From Lithospermum erythrorhizon (Eukaryota; Streptophyta; Magnoliopsida; Boraginales; Boraginaceae), in contig JADFUC010001351.1 in NCBI GenBank assembly GCA_019722365.1, positions 868,001 to 932,000 on the forward strand: a DNA stretch of 64,000 bases, read 5' to 3'. The notes under the pieces are model-generated. The model was given only the letters and a program-made list of their open reading frames with translations, did not search any database and was not told where the DNA came from. This document shows, piece after piece, positions 11,201-26,398 of this stretch. Both the position numbers and the translations under genes were made by a program. Position 1 is the first letter of the stretch. The number at the start of each line of letters is the position of its first letter.

Positions 11201-12305
11201 TGTGGTTCTTGCTGAACGCTCCAGAAAAAGCGACAGTTCATGTACAGAGCACTGACAATTTTGGATGGTTATCTGAGAAATATGAAGCGAGTTTGCTGAA
11301 GGAAGCATCACTTGACCTGCAATTTACATTTTCATTCTACCATCTGCGGTTTTATCTGCCTGATGTTTTTCCTCGTCTGAACAAAATTGTGCTCCTCGAT
11401 CATGATGTAGTTGTTCGAAGAGATCTAATGGAACTTTGGGAAGTTAACATGAAAGGCAAAGTGAATGGTGCAGTGGAGACTTGTCAGGAAGGTGAACCTT
11501 CATACCTTCGAATGGATACGTTCATTAATTTCACAGACCCCAGGATTTCCAAAACATTTGATGCAAATACATGCACATGGGCATTTGGGATGAACATATT
11601 TGATCTACAGGAATGGAGGAAGCAAGATTTAACTCAAGTATATCACAAATATCTAGCCATGGTAATGAATTTAAGCTCTTTCTTTATTCTCCAGTCACAT
11701 CTTTATTTTTTAACAAATTTGATTGTGTTCCTCTTCCTCTTTTTGTTTTTCCATATGTTTTTTGTTCACGTGATTCACAGAAGTTATTACTATCCCGGAA
11801 CAGGAATGGTTGTCTTGTTGTCTTTGTTTTTTTTTTTAGATTTTTGGCTTGTTACCTGGCGTTCAAACATATCATGTTTTGTTATATCATCGTTTCTTTG
11901 TGGATCAGATATAAGCCGATGGATGTTTAGCCTAAGGTTATAGTTTATCATGCATTGATTCCTATAATTTTCAGCAGATTATGAAAGCCCTCCTTCATCA
12001 TCTAATCATATTCTTGTTCTCATAATTAGGAATCTAAATGGTCATTGACAGAAGCCGGCACCTTGCCCCTTGGATGGATGACGTTCTACAAACAAACTGT
12101 GGCTTTGGATAGGAGATTCCATGCCCTCGGACTGGGTCGTGACCGTGGTGTTAAGCCTGATGATATAGAGCAGGCATCAGTGATACATTTCAACGGGATA
12201 ATGAAACCATGGTTGGATATAGGCATTGATAAGTATAAACGATACTGGAAGAAATATGTCAATTACCAGCACCCTTACCTACAACAGTGCAATATACAGG
12301 AGTAG
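5206..12305 (+). CDS. GAUT6-like: Galacturonosyltransferase, GAUT5/GAUT6-like (GT8 family, pectin synthesis)
   Basis: Exons: 5206-5314, 6694-6728, 7234-7663, 7762-7853, 9585-9811, 10350-10707, 11140-11661, 12030-12305; all introns are GT-AG and the protein is 682 aa. It starts with a short basic tail and one membrane anchor (residues about 9-27), so it is a type II Golgi protein. A stem follows (to about residue 290), then the GT8 domain with LLDHDVVV (the DxD-type metal/UDP site, DHD at 504-506) and HFNGIMKPW (644-652), ending YLQQCNIQE. The segments TTPKGLHCLSMRLTSE and FYLPDVFP are GAUT hallmarks. The protein closely resembles Arabidopsis GAUT5/6 and would add galacturonic acid to homogalacturonan. 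GAUT5/6 are about 590-610 aa. The extra length here lies in a repeat-rich exon 3. The choice between GAUT5 and GAUT6 is uncertain. Confidence 0.93.
5335..6645. mobile_element. Internally amplified Stowaway/mariner-like MITE in GAUT intron 1
   Basis: A MITE-like end (TGTCCCAAAAAGATTGTCCAG) recurs in forward orientation near 5795, 5942, 6105 and 6268, with weaker copies near 5345 and 6400. The opposite end, CAATCTTTTTGGGATGG, lies near 6610-6630. The body (ATATTTGGTGAAAATATAT, then TGTGTCTCAATTAAGGC) matches the element in intron 1 of the glutathione reductase gene. I read this as one MITE whose left end and subterminal part were duplicated several times. Its exact termini are blurred. Confidence 0.6.
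5397..5720 (+). repeat. 72-bp tandem repeat, about 4.5 copies, in GAUT intron 1
   Basis: The unit beginning GTTGACCTCAAGTTATAGTT starts at 5397, 5469, 5541 and 5613 (exactly 72 bases apart) and again at 5680 (67 bases on). The first four copies are nearly identical, so the expansion is recent relative to the longer, diverged units that follow. It is derived from the subterminal part of the MITE in this intron. Confidence 0.85.
7312..7635 (+). repeat. In-frame coding minisatellite, 7 units of 48 or 45 bp, in GAUT exon 3
   Basis: Units start at 7312, 7360 and 7408 (48 bp each) and at 7456, 7501, 7546 and 7591 (45 bp each). Each encodes a variant of SSDEENRSIESGNVSR, that is 15-16 residues rich in Ser, Asp and Glu. 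All lengths are multiples of three, so the frame is kept. The array lies in the lumenal stem between membrane anchor and GT8 domain, and explains why this protein is longer than Arabidopsis GAUT5/6. Confidence 0.9.
8330..8810. other. GC-richer block of unknown origin in GAUT intron 4
   Basis: This part of the 1.7-kb intron 4 (7854-9584) is much richer in G and C than its surroundings and carries an open frame at 8337-8690 without a recognisable domain. It ends in a purine-rich tract (8690-8775). It could be an inserted gene fragment or a non-autonomous element. No terminal repeats or target duplication were found. Confidence 0.35.
9061..9174 (+). repeat. 38-bp tandem repeat, 3 copies, GAUT intron 4
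   Basis: Three head-to-tail copies of a unit starting AAGTTAATTTTGCTCAACTC lie at 9061-9098, 9099-9136 and 9137-9174. The first differs by one base from the other two. Confidence 0.93.
9247..9430 (+). mobile_element. SINE-like 3' part in GAUT intron 4
   Basis: The order TTCTTATCTATTGTGAAGTA, then a GGGTCAACTCGAAGTAG block, then AGTAAGGGTGCATACAGTACC, CCGCCCTA, a GTGGGA box and a final TTGTTATTGTT stretch matches the general layout of plant TS-type SINE tails (GTAAGGTCTGCGTACA, CCCTCCCCAGACCC, GTGGGA, (TTG)n). A related copy lies at 56590-56880. The left boundary and the pol III promoter half are not resolved. Confidence 0.5.
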
Positions 12306-13037
12306 ATGGAGCTTCGGTCATCTTCATATACCAATTCATTCTTTCTCATTCTTGTGAAAATCTTCCTGATGTAAGTTTTCACCCCCATTCTTTTAGTTGA
12401 TTTTTCAATTGTAAAGTTTCATAGAATCTGAGTTCCTCGTTTTCAATAATCGGGGACACGAAGTTGTGAGTTCCATGGGGCAGTGGTGAGGGTGGGATGT
12501 TTGTATATGTAATATCCTATTTTGTTCTATTTTTTGAAAGTACTGACCAATGAGAATGACTACGAGGGATTCAGAAAGTGTTTTTAACTAATTCTGCCAA
12601 ATAGGTTATTGATTGAGGATTAGAATAACAAATAACAGTGAGTTCTAAAGTATGCATCAACTTCCTTTTCATTTGGATAGTGCATCAAATCCCCGTAACC
12701 TGAACCGGATGAAATTCGAACAACACATCTTTCCTACACAAAAAGACTTTGAACAAGATAGCAATGAAGACTGAAGAGGTTTGATTGATCAATAAAAGTG
12801 TTATGAAAAGTTGACATAAATTAGACTCAGTGTAGTTTGATTTTGAAAAATACTATGCATGAATTTGTTTATCAAGTAGACAAGTAGCTGTAGTGCAATA
12901 TTTATTGACGCATATCCTTTTTCTTCAGCTTCAAATAAAATATGCGCATTGTTTCGTTTTGAACAACACTTTTGATTTTTGGAAATTCTACATAAATTGT
13001 GTGTGCCAAATCTGATACAAAGAATTTCAAAAAGGTG
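12306..13037. other. GAUT 3' UTR and downstream spacer
   Basis: T-rich sequence typical of a plant 3' UTR follows the stop codon. No coding frame is supported; the minus-strand ORFs in the region cross the following MITE and carry no domain. Confidence 0.5.
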
Positions 13038-13039
13038 TA

Positions 13040-13284
13040 CTCCTTCCATTCCACAAATATTGTCCATTTTTTTTTTATAGTTGTGACTTTCAAATTTTAA
13101 CATTAAATGTATTTGTTTGTGTTGTATAATATTTGATAAAAAATACATCAATGAAAAGAGTTTGAAATATTTTTAAATTGAGTATAGTTACCATCCAAAG
13201 TATTATCTGTCTGGCTCTGAAAAACTATAATTGAAGTTGAGTCTGATATAAAAGTTAAAAATGGATAATTTTATGGGATGGAGA
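13040..13284. mobile_element. Stowaway-like MITE between GAUT and psbW
   Basis: The inverted ends are CTCCTTCCATTCC...ATTGTCCATTTT on the left and the complement of AAAAATGGATAATTTTATGG...GATGGAGA on the right. They are flanked by TA (13038-13039 and 13285-13286), the usual Tc1/mariner target site. Length is about 245 bp, with no coding capacity. The body shares GTATAATATTTGATAAAAAA with the MITE in GAUT intron 1. Confidence 0.7.
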
Positions 13285-13285
13285 T

Positions 13286-13810
13286 AATAATATTAATATT
13301 ACATCTAAGTTGATTGTTTATTATCAAATGGTCAAATTAGTTTAGAATCAATGATTCATTATGTAACTTTTGAGTTGTTATCTTTAGAATCAATGATTCA
13401 TTTTAGATCTCGATTATAGGCGCTAATCTTTTTATGGTCTTCTTTTATAACTTTTAATTTATTTTAAAGTTTTTTTATCTGACGTATCTGATATCTTTGA
13501 GGAAAGATATCTATGGACAAAAATTATTATAAATATCTTTCTAACGTTGATAAATTTGTATATTTGTATCTGAGGAGTACAAATGTAATCCGTATTAAAT
13601 GCAATGTATTGTATTAGCGTTTATGAATTTTTTATGTTGTAGATTGATCTTGGAGTCGGCATTGGTAAACACTGATCGATGTGTGGTCGATCGATCGGTA
13701 TTTAGAAAATTAGCACAAGTTAGCACTATATTAATGTTTGATGTTAGCACATGATCAAATTAATCACTTGAACTTTTCAGTGGGAAATAGTGATAATTGA
13801 ATATCGAATA
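13286..13810. other. AT-rich spacer
   Basis: No ORF or structured element is supported. A short duplicated phrase (AGAATCAATGATTCATT, near 13345 and 13387) is the only pattern seen. Confidence 0.4.
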
Positions 13811-13812
13811 TA

Positions 13813-14009
13813 CTTCTTCCGTTTAAATGATTATTTAGATGAAAAATATTTTATTAAGGGATTGTGAAAAATTAAGTTGGTATTATAAAAAGGCTTAGAT
13901 TTGATACTTAAAAGTTACGTTAAATTGTAAAAGATCACATTGAAATTGTAAGCAATGTGTGTGAAAAAATAATTTTTAGATAATTATCTATTATGAAATA
14001 AGGAGGAAA
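13813..14009. mobile_element. Stowaway-like MITE in the psbW upstream region
   Basis: The left end CTTCTTCCGTTTAAATGATT pairs imperfectly with the complement of the right end, which holds AATAATTTTTAGATAATTAT and AATAAGGAGGAAA. TA flanks both sides (13811-13812, 14010-14011). The right edge lies about 155 bases before the psbW start codon, so this MITE forms the distal promoter of that gene. Confidence 0.6.
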
Positions 14010-14027
14010 TAATTTTTTAGACAATAT

Positions 14028-14035
14028 CACGTGGC
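14028..14035 (+). promoter_or_regulatory. G-box CACGTGGC upstream of psbW
   Basis: CACGTGGC is a full G-box, the site for bZIP and bHLH (HY5/PIF) factors in light-regulated plant promoters. A GATAAT I-box-like motif follows at 14041-14046. Both lie within 140 bases of the psbW start, as expected for a photosystem gene. That these motifs are used is inference. Confidence 0.5.
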
Positions 14036-14164
14036 GAGAAAGATAATTGGACAGTGAAAGATTATGGATATCTGACTACTATACCCAAACTGTGTGGTTT
14101 AATACTAGAAATAATAATCAGTCCAGTTATAATTTGTGGCATCCTCCTCACTGCAAAGAAGAAT

Positions 14165-15371
14165 ATGGCCACCATTACTACTTGCACCTCAAACATCTCG
14201 TTGGCTCATGCACTTGTGCACAAGGGATGGACTGCCCCCTCTTCTACATCCATAGTTGGTATTAATTTCAAATCCAATTCAATTTTGCAAAATAGTTTTC
14301 TTATAGTAATTGTTTTTGGATGGTTAGGATGTTATTTCAACTCAATCTTAATTGTTTGTATTTTATATCTAATTCATATGCTAAGTATATGATACTTATT
14401 TTATAGATTATATTTTAAGCGTCTAAATTGGGATGCTAGGTCCGTCGTCATAAGCTATGGACGTCTATAGCATATATGCTTGGATTTAGATTCTAAGTTT
14501 ATGTTTATATTTATATATTCATTGTTATATCCCAAAAATATTACTTCCTTCATCCCTAATTGATAGGAATGTTTTCCTTTTATGAAAATTTCTAAATTGA
14601 TTCCTATTTAGTTTAAAAATATGGAGGAAAAGTTGAGTTTGAAAGTTAAATTTAAATTTTACTAAATTTTTGTGTCAAATGAAATGTTACTATCAAAAAG
14701 GGATGGAGGGAATACGTTATAAATTCTAAGTACACATTGAGTTTACAAGTTCGAATATCATGCTTTAGAAATCAAAGAGTGGATCGACATACACATACAT
14801 TTAGCGATGGACCTAACTCCTATTTTTTTGAAGAAAAATAATGTAGGTCAAAATTAAATTTTAAAAAATGAATGTGAAACTTCCTAATTAATTTAAATTG
14901 AAGGGCATATCTCATTGTTTTTTTTCGAATGAAATATCAAAATCAATATAGTGTGGTCTCCTCAAGCACATGCCCATTCCTACCCTGAGCCCAAATCCAA
15001 TCTACAAACATTAAATGAAGCTTAATGTTGTTTTATTTCAATGTATATAAACAGGGTTTCCAGCAATGAGCCCAAGGATGGGAAAGGCAAGATGTTCCAT
15101 GAATGAAAAAGCTCAAGAAATCAATGAATCAAAGTTGGGCATGGGTGCATTATCCTCTATGATGGTTTCAGCTTATGCAGCAACCCTTTCGAACCCGGCG
15201 ATGGCTTTGGTGGACGAGAGGATGAGCACAGAAGGAACTGGTCTTCCTTTTGGTTTGAGCAACAATCTTCTTGGTTGGATCCTTTTTGGTGTTTTTGGTC
15301 TCATTTGGTCTCTCTTCTTCATCTACACTGGAAGTCTTGAGGAGGATGAGGACTCTGGACTTTCCCTATAA
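14165..15371 (+). CDS. PSBW: Photosystem II reaction centre protein W (PsbW), chloroplast precursor
   Basis: Exons 14165-14258 and 15055-15371 encode 136 aa. PsbW is a small nucleus-encoded subunit that stabilises PSII-LHCII supercomplexes in the thylakoid membrane. A bipartite targeting sequence runs to NPAMA (78-82): a plastid transit peptide rich in Ser/Thr, then a hydrophobic thylakoid segment with an AxA-like cleavage site. The mature protein starts near [12 protein letters not shown] (residue 83) and is 54 aa, the known mature size. It has one membrane helix ([20 protein letters not shown]) and the conserved acidic tail [11 protein letters not shown]. The first ATG ([10 protein letters not shown]) agrees with known precursors. 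A G-box lies upstream, and a MITE sits in the single intron. Confidence 0.96.
14544..14712. mobile_element. Short Stowaway-like MITE inside the psbW intron
   Basis: The left end CTTCCTTCATCCCTAATTGA and the complement of the right end (TTCCCTCCATCCCTTTTTGA) match, and both ends are flanked by TA (14542-14543, 14713-14714). Length is 169 bp. Confidence 0.75.
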
Positions 15372-18232
15372 TCGATGTTGTTAGCCCATAATGTATAGTC
15401 GTAACACAATTGTTTAATTAAATCTTGATTCTGGAGCAATTGCATAATTTATAATCACTTTGTTTTGTTTTTTGGTTGTAACTATTTAAAATGGTGTATA
15501 ACATAAATTACATAACATATATGCCAAACCAACATCTAAGAGGCATTGATCACCACCTTATTTTTGGACATATAATTAACATTGTTGAATGTCATGTTCC
15601 ACATTGGTGGGATAAGACTATCTAGACGATTTAATAATTTTTCTTCCGATCTCCTAGTATCAAATTGATTTTTACGGCAAGTTTCAACATGTTATCATTT
15701 AGATTGATAGTCTTAGGTTAGGCCACAAGTACATCTGGTGTTGTATCAGATTGTAAGTGTGATAGGGTGTTGACTATTGATTATTATGTCTCATACTAGT
15801 AGAATAAGATATGTTTATTATTACTATATTAATTCATTCTCAATTAATTTTATCACTTATATTTTGAATTCACGATTAGATTGGATACGACATGTTTTAA
15901 AGGTTTCGATCGTCGTTTCCATCATTTAGAGGCTCGATCTCGGTTGATCTCATATTTTTTGTTAGCTACTAGTTAATTGGGTGGCGTGGGCGTCAAGTGA
16001 CAACTTTATGAGGCATTTAATCGTTTCATACTTAAGTTTTAAAGGGATCGTTTATGTTTGGTTGTAGTTTCAGGATTGTCCCGCTTATGTTTTGAAAGGA
16101 GTCAAATTCGATGTTTTAAGTTTAATCGATCACCGATTAATGCTTTTTTTCGCCTAATTTCGTGTGCCAGTCTCCATTAATTGGATCACGTGGAGGGCAT
16201 CACGTGACACGAACATTCAAATTCGATCACTTATCTTTTTATCAAAATGTTTTTTGGGAGTAAGATATTCCAATTAATTTTGAATTTTCTTCGAAAAACT
16301 TAGCAAGTAAATGACTAGAATGCATCGAGAAAGTGTAAATGTAAGTCAGCCCGGCCCATAACGGAGACTTAAACGGAGGTGGCTGAAAGCCTGGCGAATC
16401 GTTGAAAATATAAAATGATGGTCGGGCACAAGCATGAAATCGGCTGAGATAAATACTTTTCCAAACATAAGTGATCATCACTGCTTGCTGCTTTCCGAGA
16501 AGAGCTTGGGTATGAAATAACTAAAATGTCCCTCGGCTCGCGTGACGATAACGGAGCTGCGAAAGGTGGGTGAAATATCGGTGAATCGATTTTGAAAAAC
16601 ATAATAAATCCGTAATCTTTTTTGAAACATAAATGATCGACCGAAACCATAATCCAAACACACAAGTGATTATCCATCCCTTTTGCTCTTAATTTTATAT
16701 GATGGAACCTAATGATTTTTTTAACATCAATTAAGCAAACAATAGTTGAATGATTGAAGTCAAGAAACAAACAACTACGGCAGTCTAGAACAACACACAT
16801 GATACACCTTGAGGTTGGTAATAGTTGTCCAGCTTTGACGACAAGATTGGAATGTGATCTAATGAATCTTGTCATTGATCATCTCCCAATGCAAGTTTCC
16901 TCTATATGTTGGCTCAATGTAAAAAAGTAGTCATTTTTCTTGACCCAAGCAGACCAAAAATACAGTGAACAATTTCAAAATATTTTAATTAATATAGCTG
17001 ATTTTAGCATGCCAAATTTGATTAACTCTATCACTAATTTCATATTATTCCTCTGTACTATTCAACACTCATTTCACACTTCATGTCCGGACTATTTAAA
17101 AAAATATCAAATTACTACTGAAAATTCTACCACCATTCTAAAAAAAAAATATATTTGTTCAAAATCCCTAGATAATTTTTTTTTCTTTCCTATAAGTTAA
17201 ATTTAATTTTATTTCGAGGGATTAAAAAAGAATAGTATAAATTTGGTAACAAAGTTAAGCGAATCCTTTAAAAATTGATCTTTTAAGAGTGTTCAAGTTT
17301 ATATTTAAAAATTCAAAACGTCAACAAAAATAAATCGTACGGAGTAATAATTAGTACACGTACTCAAATTTATATTTGAAAATTTTGTTAATGTAAACAC
17401 GAAAAAAATCGTTCTCCGTCTTCAAATGGATTATCTTAAAAAAATCGTTTTTTAATAATGTTACCGTGCATAAAAATCACGTGCGTATGTATTTTGAGTA
17501 AAAAGCGTATTTTTCATCATAACTAAATATACTCGAAAAATCGTTTTTATCAAAAATATTTGTCAAATTTTAAGTTAGACAAAGAATAGAAATAGGGTAG
17601 GCTACAAGCTGGAAATGTTAGACATATTTGTCTATGTTAGTATTTACTTAAGCGAATATAATAGCAATTGAAATATGGAAAATTAGAAGTTCAAGATTTT
17701 TGAAGTGAATAATGTTGTCTGTATTAGTGGAGATAGAGTGAAAGCGTCACGGATCGAATCTGATTTTGAAATATATTTAAATTAGTTATTTAGTAAATGA
17801 ATAATTTTAAACTTTCACGATGTTGTTTTTAATTGTGAACATAAAATTCATTATATCATTTAAAATAAATTATTTTTAAATAGATATTTATTAAATAATT
17901 TGAACAAATGATCAAAACATATGCACTATTTTTCTAAAATTAGGTGAGAAATGGTTGTTTATAAATTAAAATTGGGCAATTAATATACAAATAAATATAA
18001 AAGTATTAGGATTATATTTAGTATTTTTGATAAAATCTTTTTAAAGTAATACATTTTATATTTATGAAAGCTTAGCGTTTCGATACGATTTTTTCACAAA
18101 TAATTTTTCCCACTTTTCCACATAATTTTGAGTATAGTTATATAGATTATATACCCATATGCACTTTACACGTTTTTATTTCAAATCCCATATTTTACTA
18201 AAAGGGCACAGAAGTAGACAGCAACCATACCA
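15372..18232. other. psbW 3' region and intergenic DNA before glutathione reductase
   Basis: No gene is supported. The segment 15890-16700 is less AT-rich and holds imperfect internal duplications (GATCATCACT/ATGATCGACC phrases, and two 'GTGG..GGGC.TCA.GTGAC' blocks near 15980 and 16190). Its minus-strand ORF (16369-16875) has no known domain. I read it as a decayed transposon of unknown type. The rest, 16900-18230, is AT-rich without structure. Confidence 0.4.
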
Positions 18233-18239
18233 TATAAAT
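18233..18239 (+). promoter_or_regulatory. TATA box of the glutathione reductase gene
   Basis: TATAAAT lies 66 bases before the predicted start codon at 18305, leaving room for a short 5' leader. Confidence 0.45.
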
Positions 18240-18304
18240 GCTTGATACCCAGTCAGAAAATCAAAGTACAAGTGTACAACCCAACAAAGCACACAGTACA
18301 CACC

Positions 18305-23546
<5,242 letters not shown>

Positions 23547-24579
23547 TGTTTTTGTCAATAATCTGCTGAAGAGCATAGGTTAGTTAAACTAACTAATACT
23601 ATGAGTTTTTATTCCTATATTGAATGGAGATCACTTAACTACTGTATTCAGGCCCGTCTTTGAGGGCGTTCCATGATGCTTTGTAGTGGAAGGCGCTTAA
23701 TATTTTATATATATGTAAATTGTAAGTGGGGATTACAGTATAATTGGGTAAATATATTGGTGCGAAAATTGACTATGTGTGAGTTCGAGTGCTACCTTCT
23801 TTTTGTTGTAGTTGATGATTTTTAACACGTTTAAGGTTTTGTTTAACTTTAATTAGAGATAGAATCTGCATTAAGTAAATTTACTTTTTATTTTTTGTTA
23901 TAGTTCAAACTTTCTTTACTTTAATGTTTTTAATTTAATATAGTGTCTAAGTTTTATTTAAAAGCAAGCTACTTTCGTTATTTGGAGCAGGCGCTGTTGA
24001 AGCCTGAGGCAGCGCATTGTGTCAGCAATTGTATAGCCTATAATGGATGTTTGTCATTAGCTAAATACTCTTGCACATTAAACTGCATATGACAATAAGG
24101 AAATTTCAATTCTTATACCAAAGTTATGTTGAACGTTTATATGTTTGAGACTATCTAGAGTCTTCAACTTTTAATATTAATACTATGAAGTACTATTTAC
24201 TCTTCCCTCGTATTTCAAGCCCTAAGGTTAATCTCATGCAATCAACATATTCTATGAAGATATCTTCAGTAGTACAGTTTTTACTTTGTTATAATGTCTA
24301 CATACAAGGCACAATACTTCAGTGTCACTTAACCGATAATGTTGACAGGTCCCAATTCGAAGAAATTTTGTATTGAAGAATGTCTGATTTTGAATTTTAC
24401 CGGGTTATGGCTCGGATGCGCGTGGATGCATAACTGGTGTATGATGCCGTAGGAAATTCCATCTGGACCATTGTGAATGTACAGAAACCGAAGAGCTTGA
24501 TAGACCATTTTATGTTATTACAATTTCGGCACACAAGTAAGCTGCACTGCCCTACTCTAAGAGAGGAACACTAAATTAT
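23547..24579. other. GR 3' UTR and spacer
   Basis: AT-rich. No coding frame is supported and the ORF 24185-24376 has no domain. I see no repeat beyond short homopolymer runs. Confidence 0.4.
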
Positions 24580-25002
24580 CACTATTACAAAAATACATAA
24601 AAAGATACTTCAAAAAGTACACAAAGAGGGCACAAAAAAGCACCATTATAATTATATAATAGGTGTCTTTCAAGTATTTTAACTTAGAGGGTGCAAGTCA
24701 ATAATTTAGAGGTCACTTGTCAAAAGCGCCTTCTAAGTAACCTGCGTTATTATATAGACATTTCTTATAAAAAAACAAAACCTCAATGAAAAAGCTAATA
24801 TAAAAAACAAATTCAAAACATTTTATAAATCATAATTGCCAACATTTCATTTAAAACATAACCCAACAAACATCAAGTCAAACATATATCAATGTATCTA
24901 GGTATAGTTGCTTACAAACACCACTAATAATTGAGGCACTACAAAATTTTGAAAGATAAATACTCAAAGTTTACAACACATCAATGAAGCTCCTCATTCT
25001 CT

Positions 25003-26263
25003 ATCTAGAATGTTCCTGAGATATCTGTTGTGTAGGTAGTCACACCATCCTTCCTGAATTCGAGTAATTCTGTCATCCGCAAATATTTGACAACGATGCT
25101 TTTGAGGATACTGAAAGAAAAAGTTAATACATTTCAATATTTATCTAATATCAAAATCCAAATATTAAAAAATGACTTACAGCTAAAGAAAGACTCGTAG
25201 TATCGGATTCTAAGATATCCTTAATAAACAAACAAACATAGAATCCACAATAGGTTGTACTCTCATCCTGCTTCGGACAATGTATACAATAATTCAAAAT
25301 TAAAGTTATAACCTAAATGTATCAGTAACCAAATTATTGTTGCCCTAAATGTAAAATATACCACAATGCTAACCCAATGATTCTGGCTCAAGATCTTTCT
25401 ACTTACAACACTTTGCTTTTTGGTACCACGATATGCATTCATAACATTACAATAAATAAATACATAATGAGAAATAATAAAAATAAGACAATATATATAT
25501 ATATATAATCAAATGAATACATGTTGATTTTTTGCACCATATCATGTCGGTGAAAGTGATGTACTCGTAGCGGATCCATATAATATATGTAATTAGTCTT
25601 GGTGTTGATGTCAACCAACATCCAATGGTTACTATATTATTTCAATGGCATTATTTAGTAGCCAAAATATCTATAATACTAATATGAAAATTAGCTACTA
25701 GTTAATTTAAAATAATTATAGTGTACTAACCATATATTATATGGTACTATGATGAGATGATTAAGCCCTTCATGCTTTTGTAGTATATCCACTAAATGAG
25801 TATGCGCAAGCTGCCTATGTGGAGAGATAAATGAGAACCTACTTGGCACCACAATTGTGTGGTTTTTTTGTCCACCCTCATCAACCAAATACACATCACA
25901 CAAGTATCTTCAATAAAAAATATATTAATAACTATATATTGTAAATAGATTTATGAAATATTTAAAATATATTGTTAGTTTTGCCTTATGTAAAGGCATA
26001 TAGTAGTAGCACCTAACCAATCACATGTCATCACCTCTTTCACGTTGTCAATGGAAACATGATCAACGAAAGCTTCACCCAAAACAACTTAGGCATTTGA
26101 ACTTCAAATGAATCACCTTATCTATTATAGGGAGCATGAAACTTACAAAAAGAAAAGCATGTATGATGGTCGATGTCATCCTCTCGAAGATAAGCTGGCT
26201 TCCTCTGAATAACTGGAGTGAAGGACTGAGCAAGTGAAACTTTCTCCTACTTTCATGCCTCAA
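25003..26263 (-). pseudogene. Ulp1 (C48) cysteine-protease-like fragment, left arm
   Basis: Exon-like blocks on the minus strand, in transcription order: about 26263-25990, about 25920-25730 (SRFSFISPHRQLAHTHLVDI and HLIIVPYNI), about 25640-25510 (W-MLVDINTKTNYIYYMDPL), about 25310-25180 (CPKQDESTTYCGFYVCLF) and about 25112-25003 (EGWCDYLHNRYLRNILDRE, stop). These match the C-terminal catalytic domain of Ulp1/SENP proteases often carried by plant DNA transposons: the HW/D pair, the Gln of CPKQ, and the Cys of YCGFYV. Exon borders are approximate. No transcript start or N-terminal part is seen, so it is called a fragment, although this copy keeps its frames better than the right-arm copy. Confidence 0.65.
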
Positions 26264-26398
26264 GATTTAATAAGGAAGCCAGCTTACAAAGTAGGAGAAA
26301 GTTTCACTTGGTCAGTCCTTCACTCCAGTTATTTAGAGGAAGCTAGCTTATCCTCGAGAGGGTGACATCGACCATTATACATGCTTCCTTATTAAATC

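Noticed and set aside
11662..11943. Extension of GAUT exon 7 beyond 11661
   Set aside because: A GT donor at 11662 and the in-phase exon at 12030 restore the conserved protein; the extension is intron.
16369..16875. 168-codon minus-strand ORF
   Set aside because: It has no known domain. It arises from a region with imperfect internal duplications that keep several frames open, and no promoter or splice context supports a gene.
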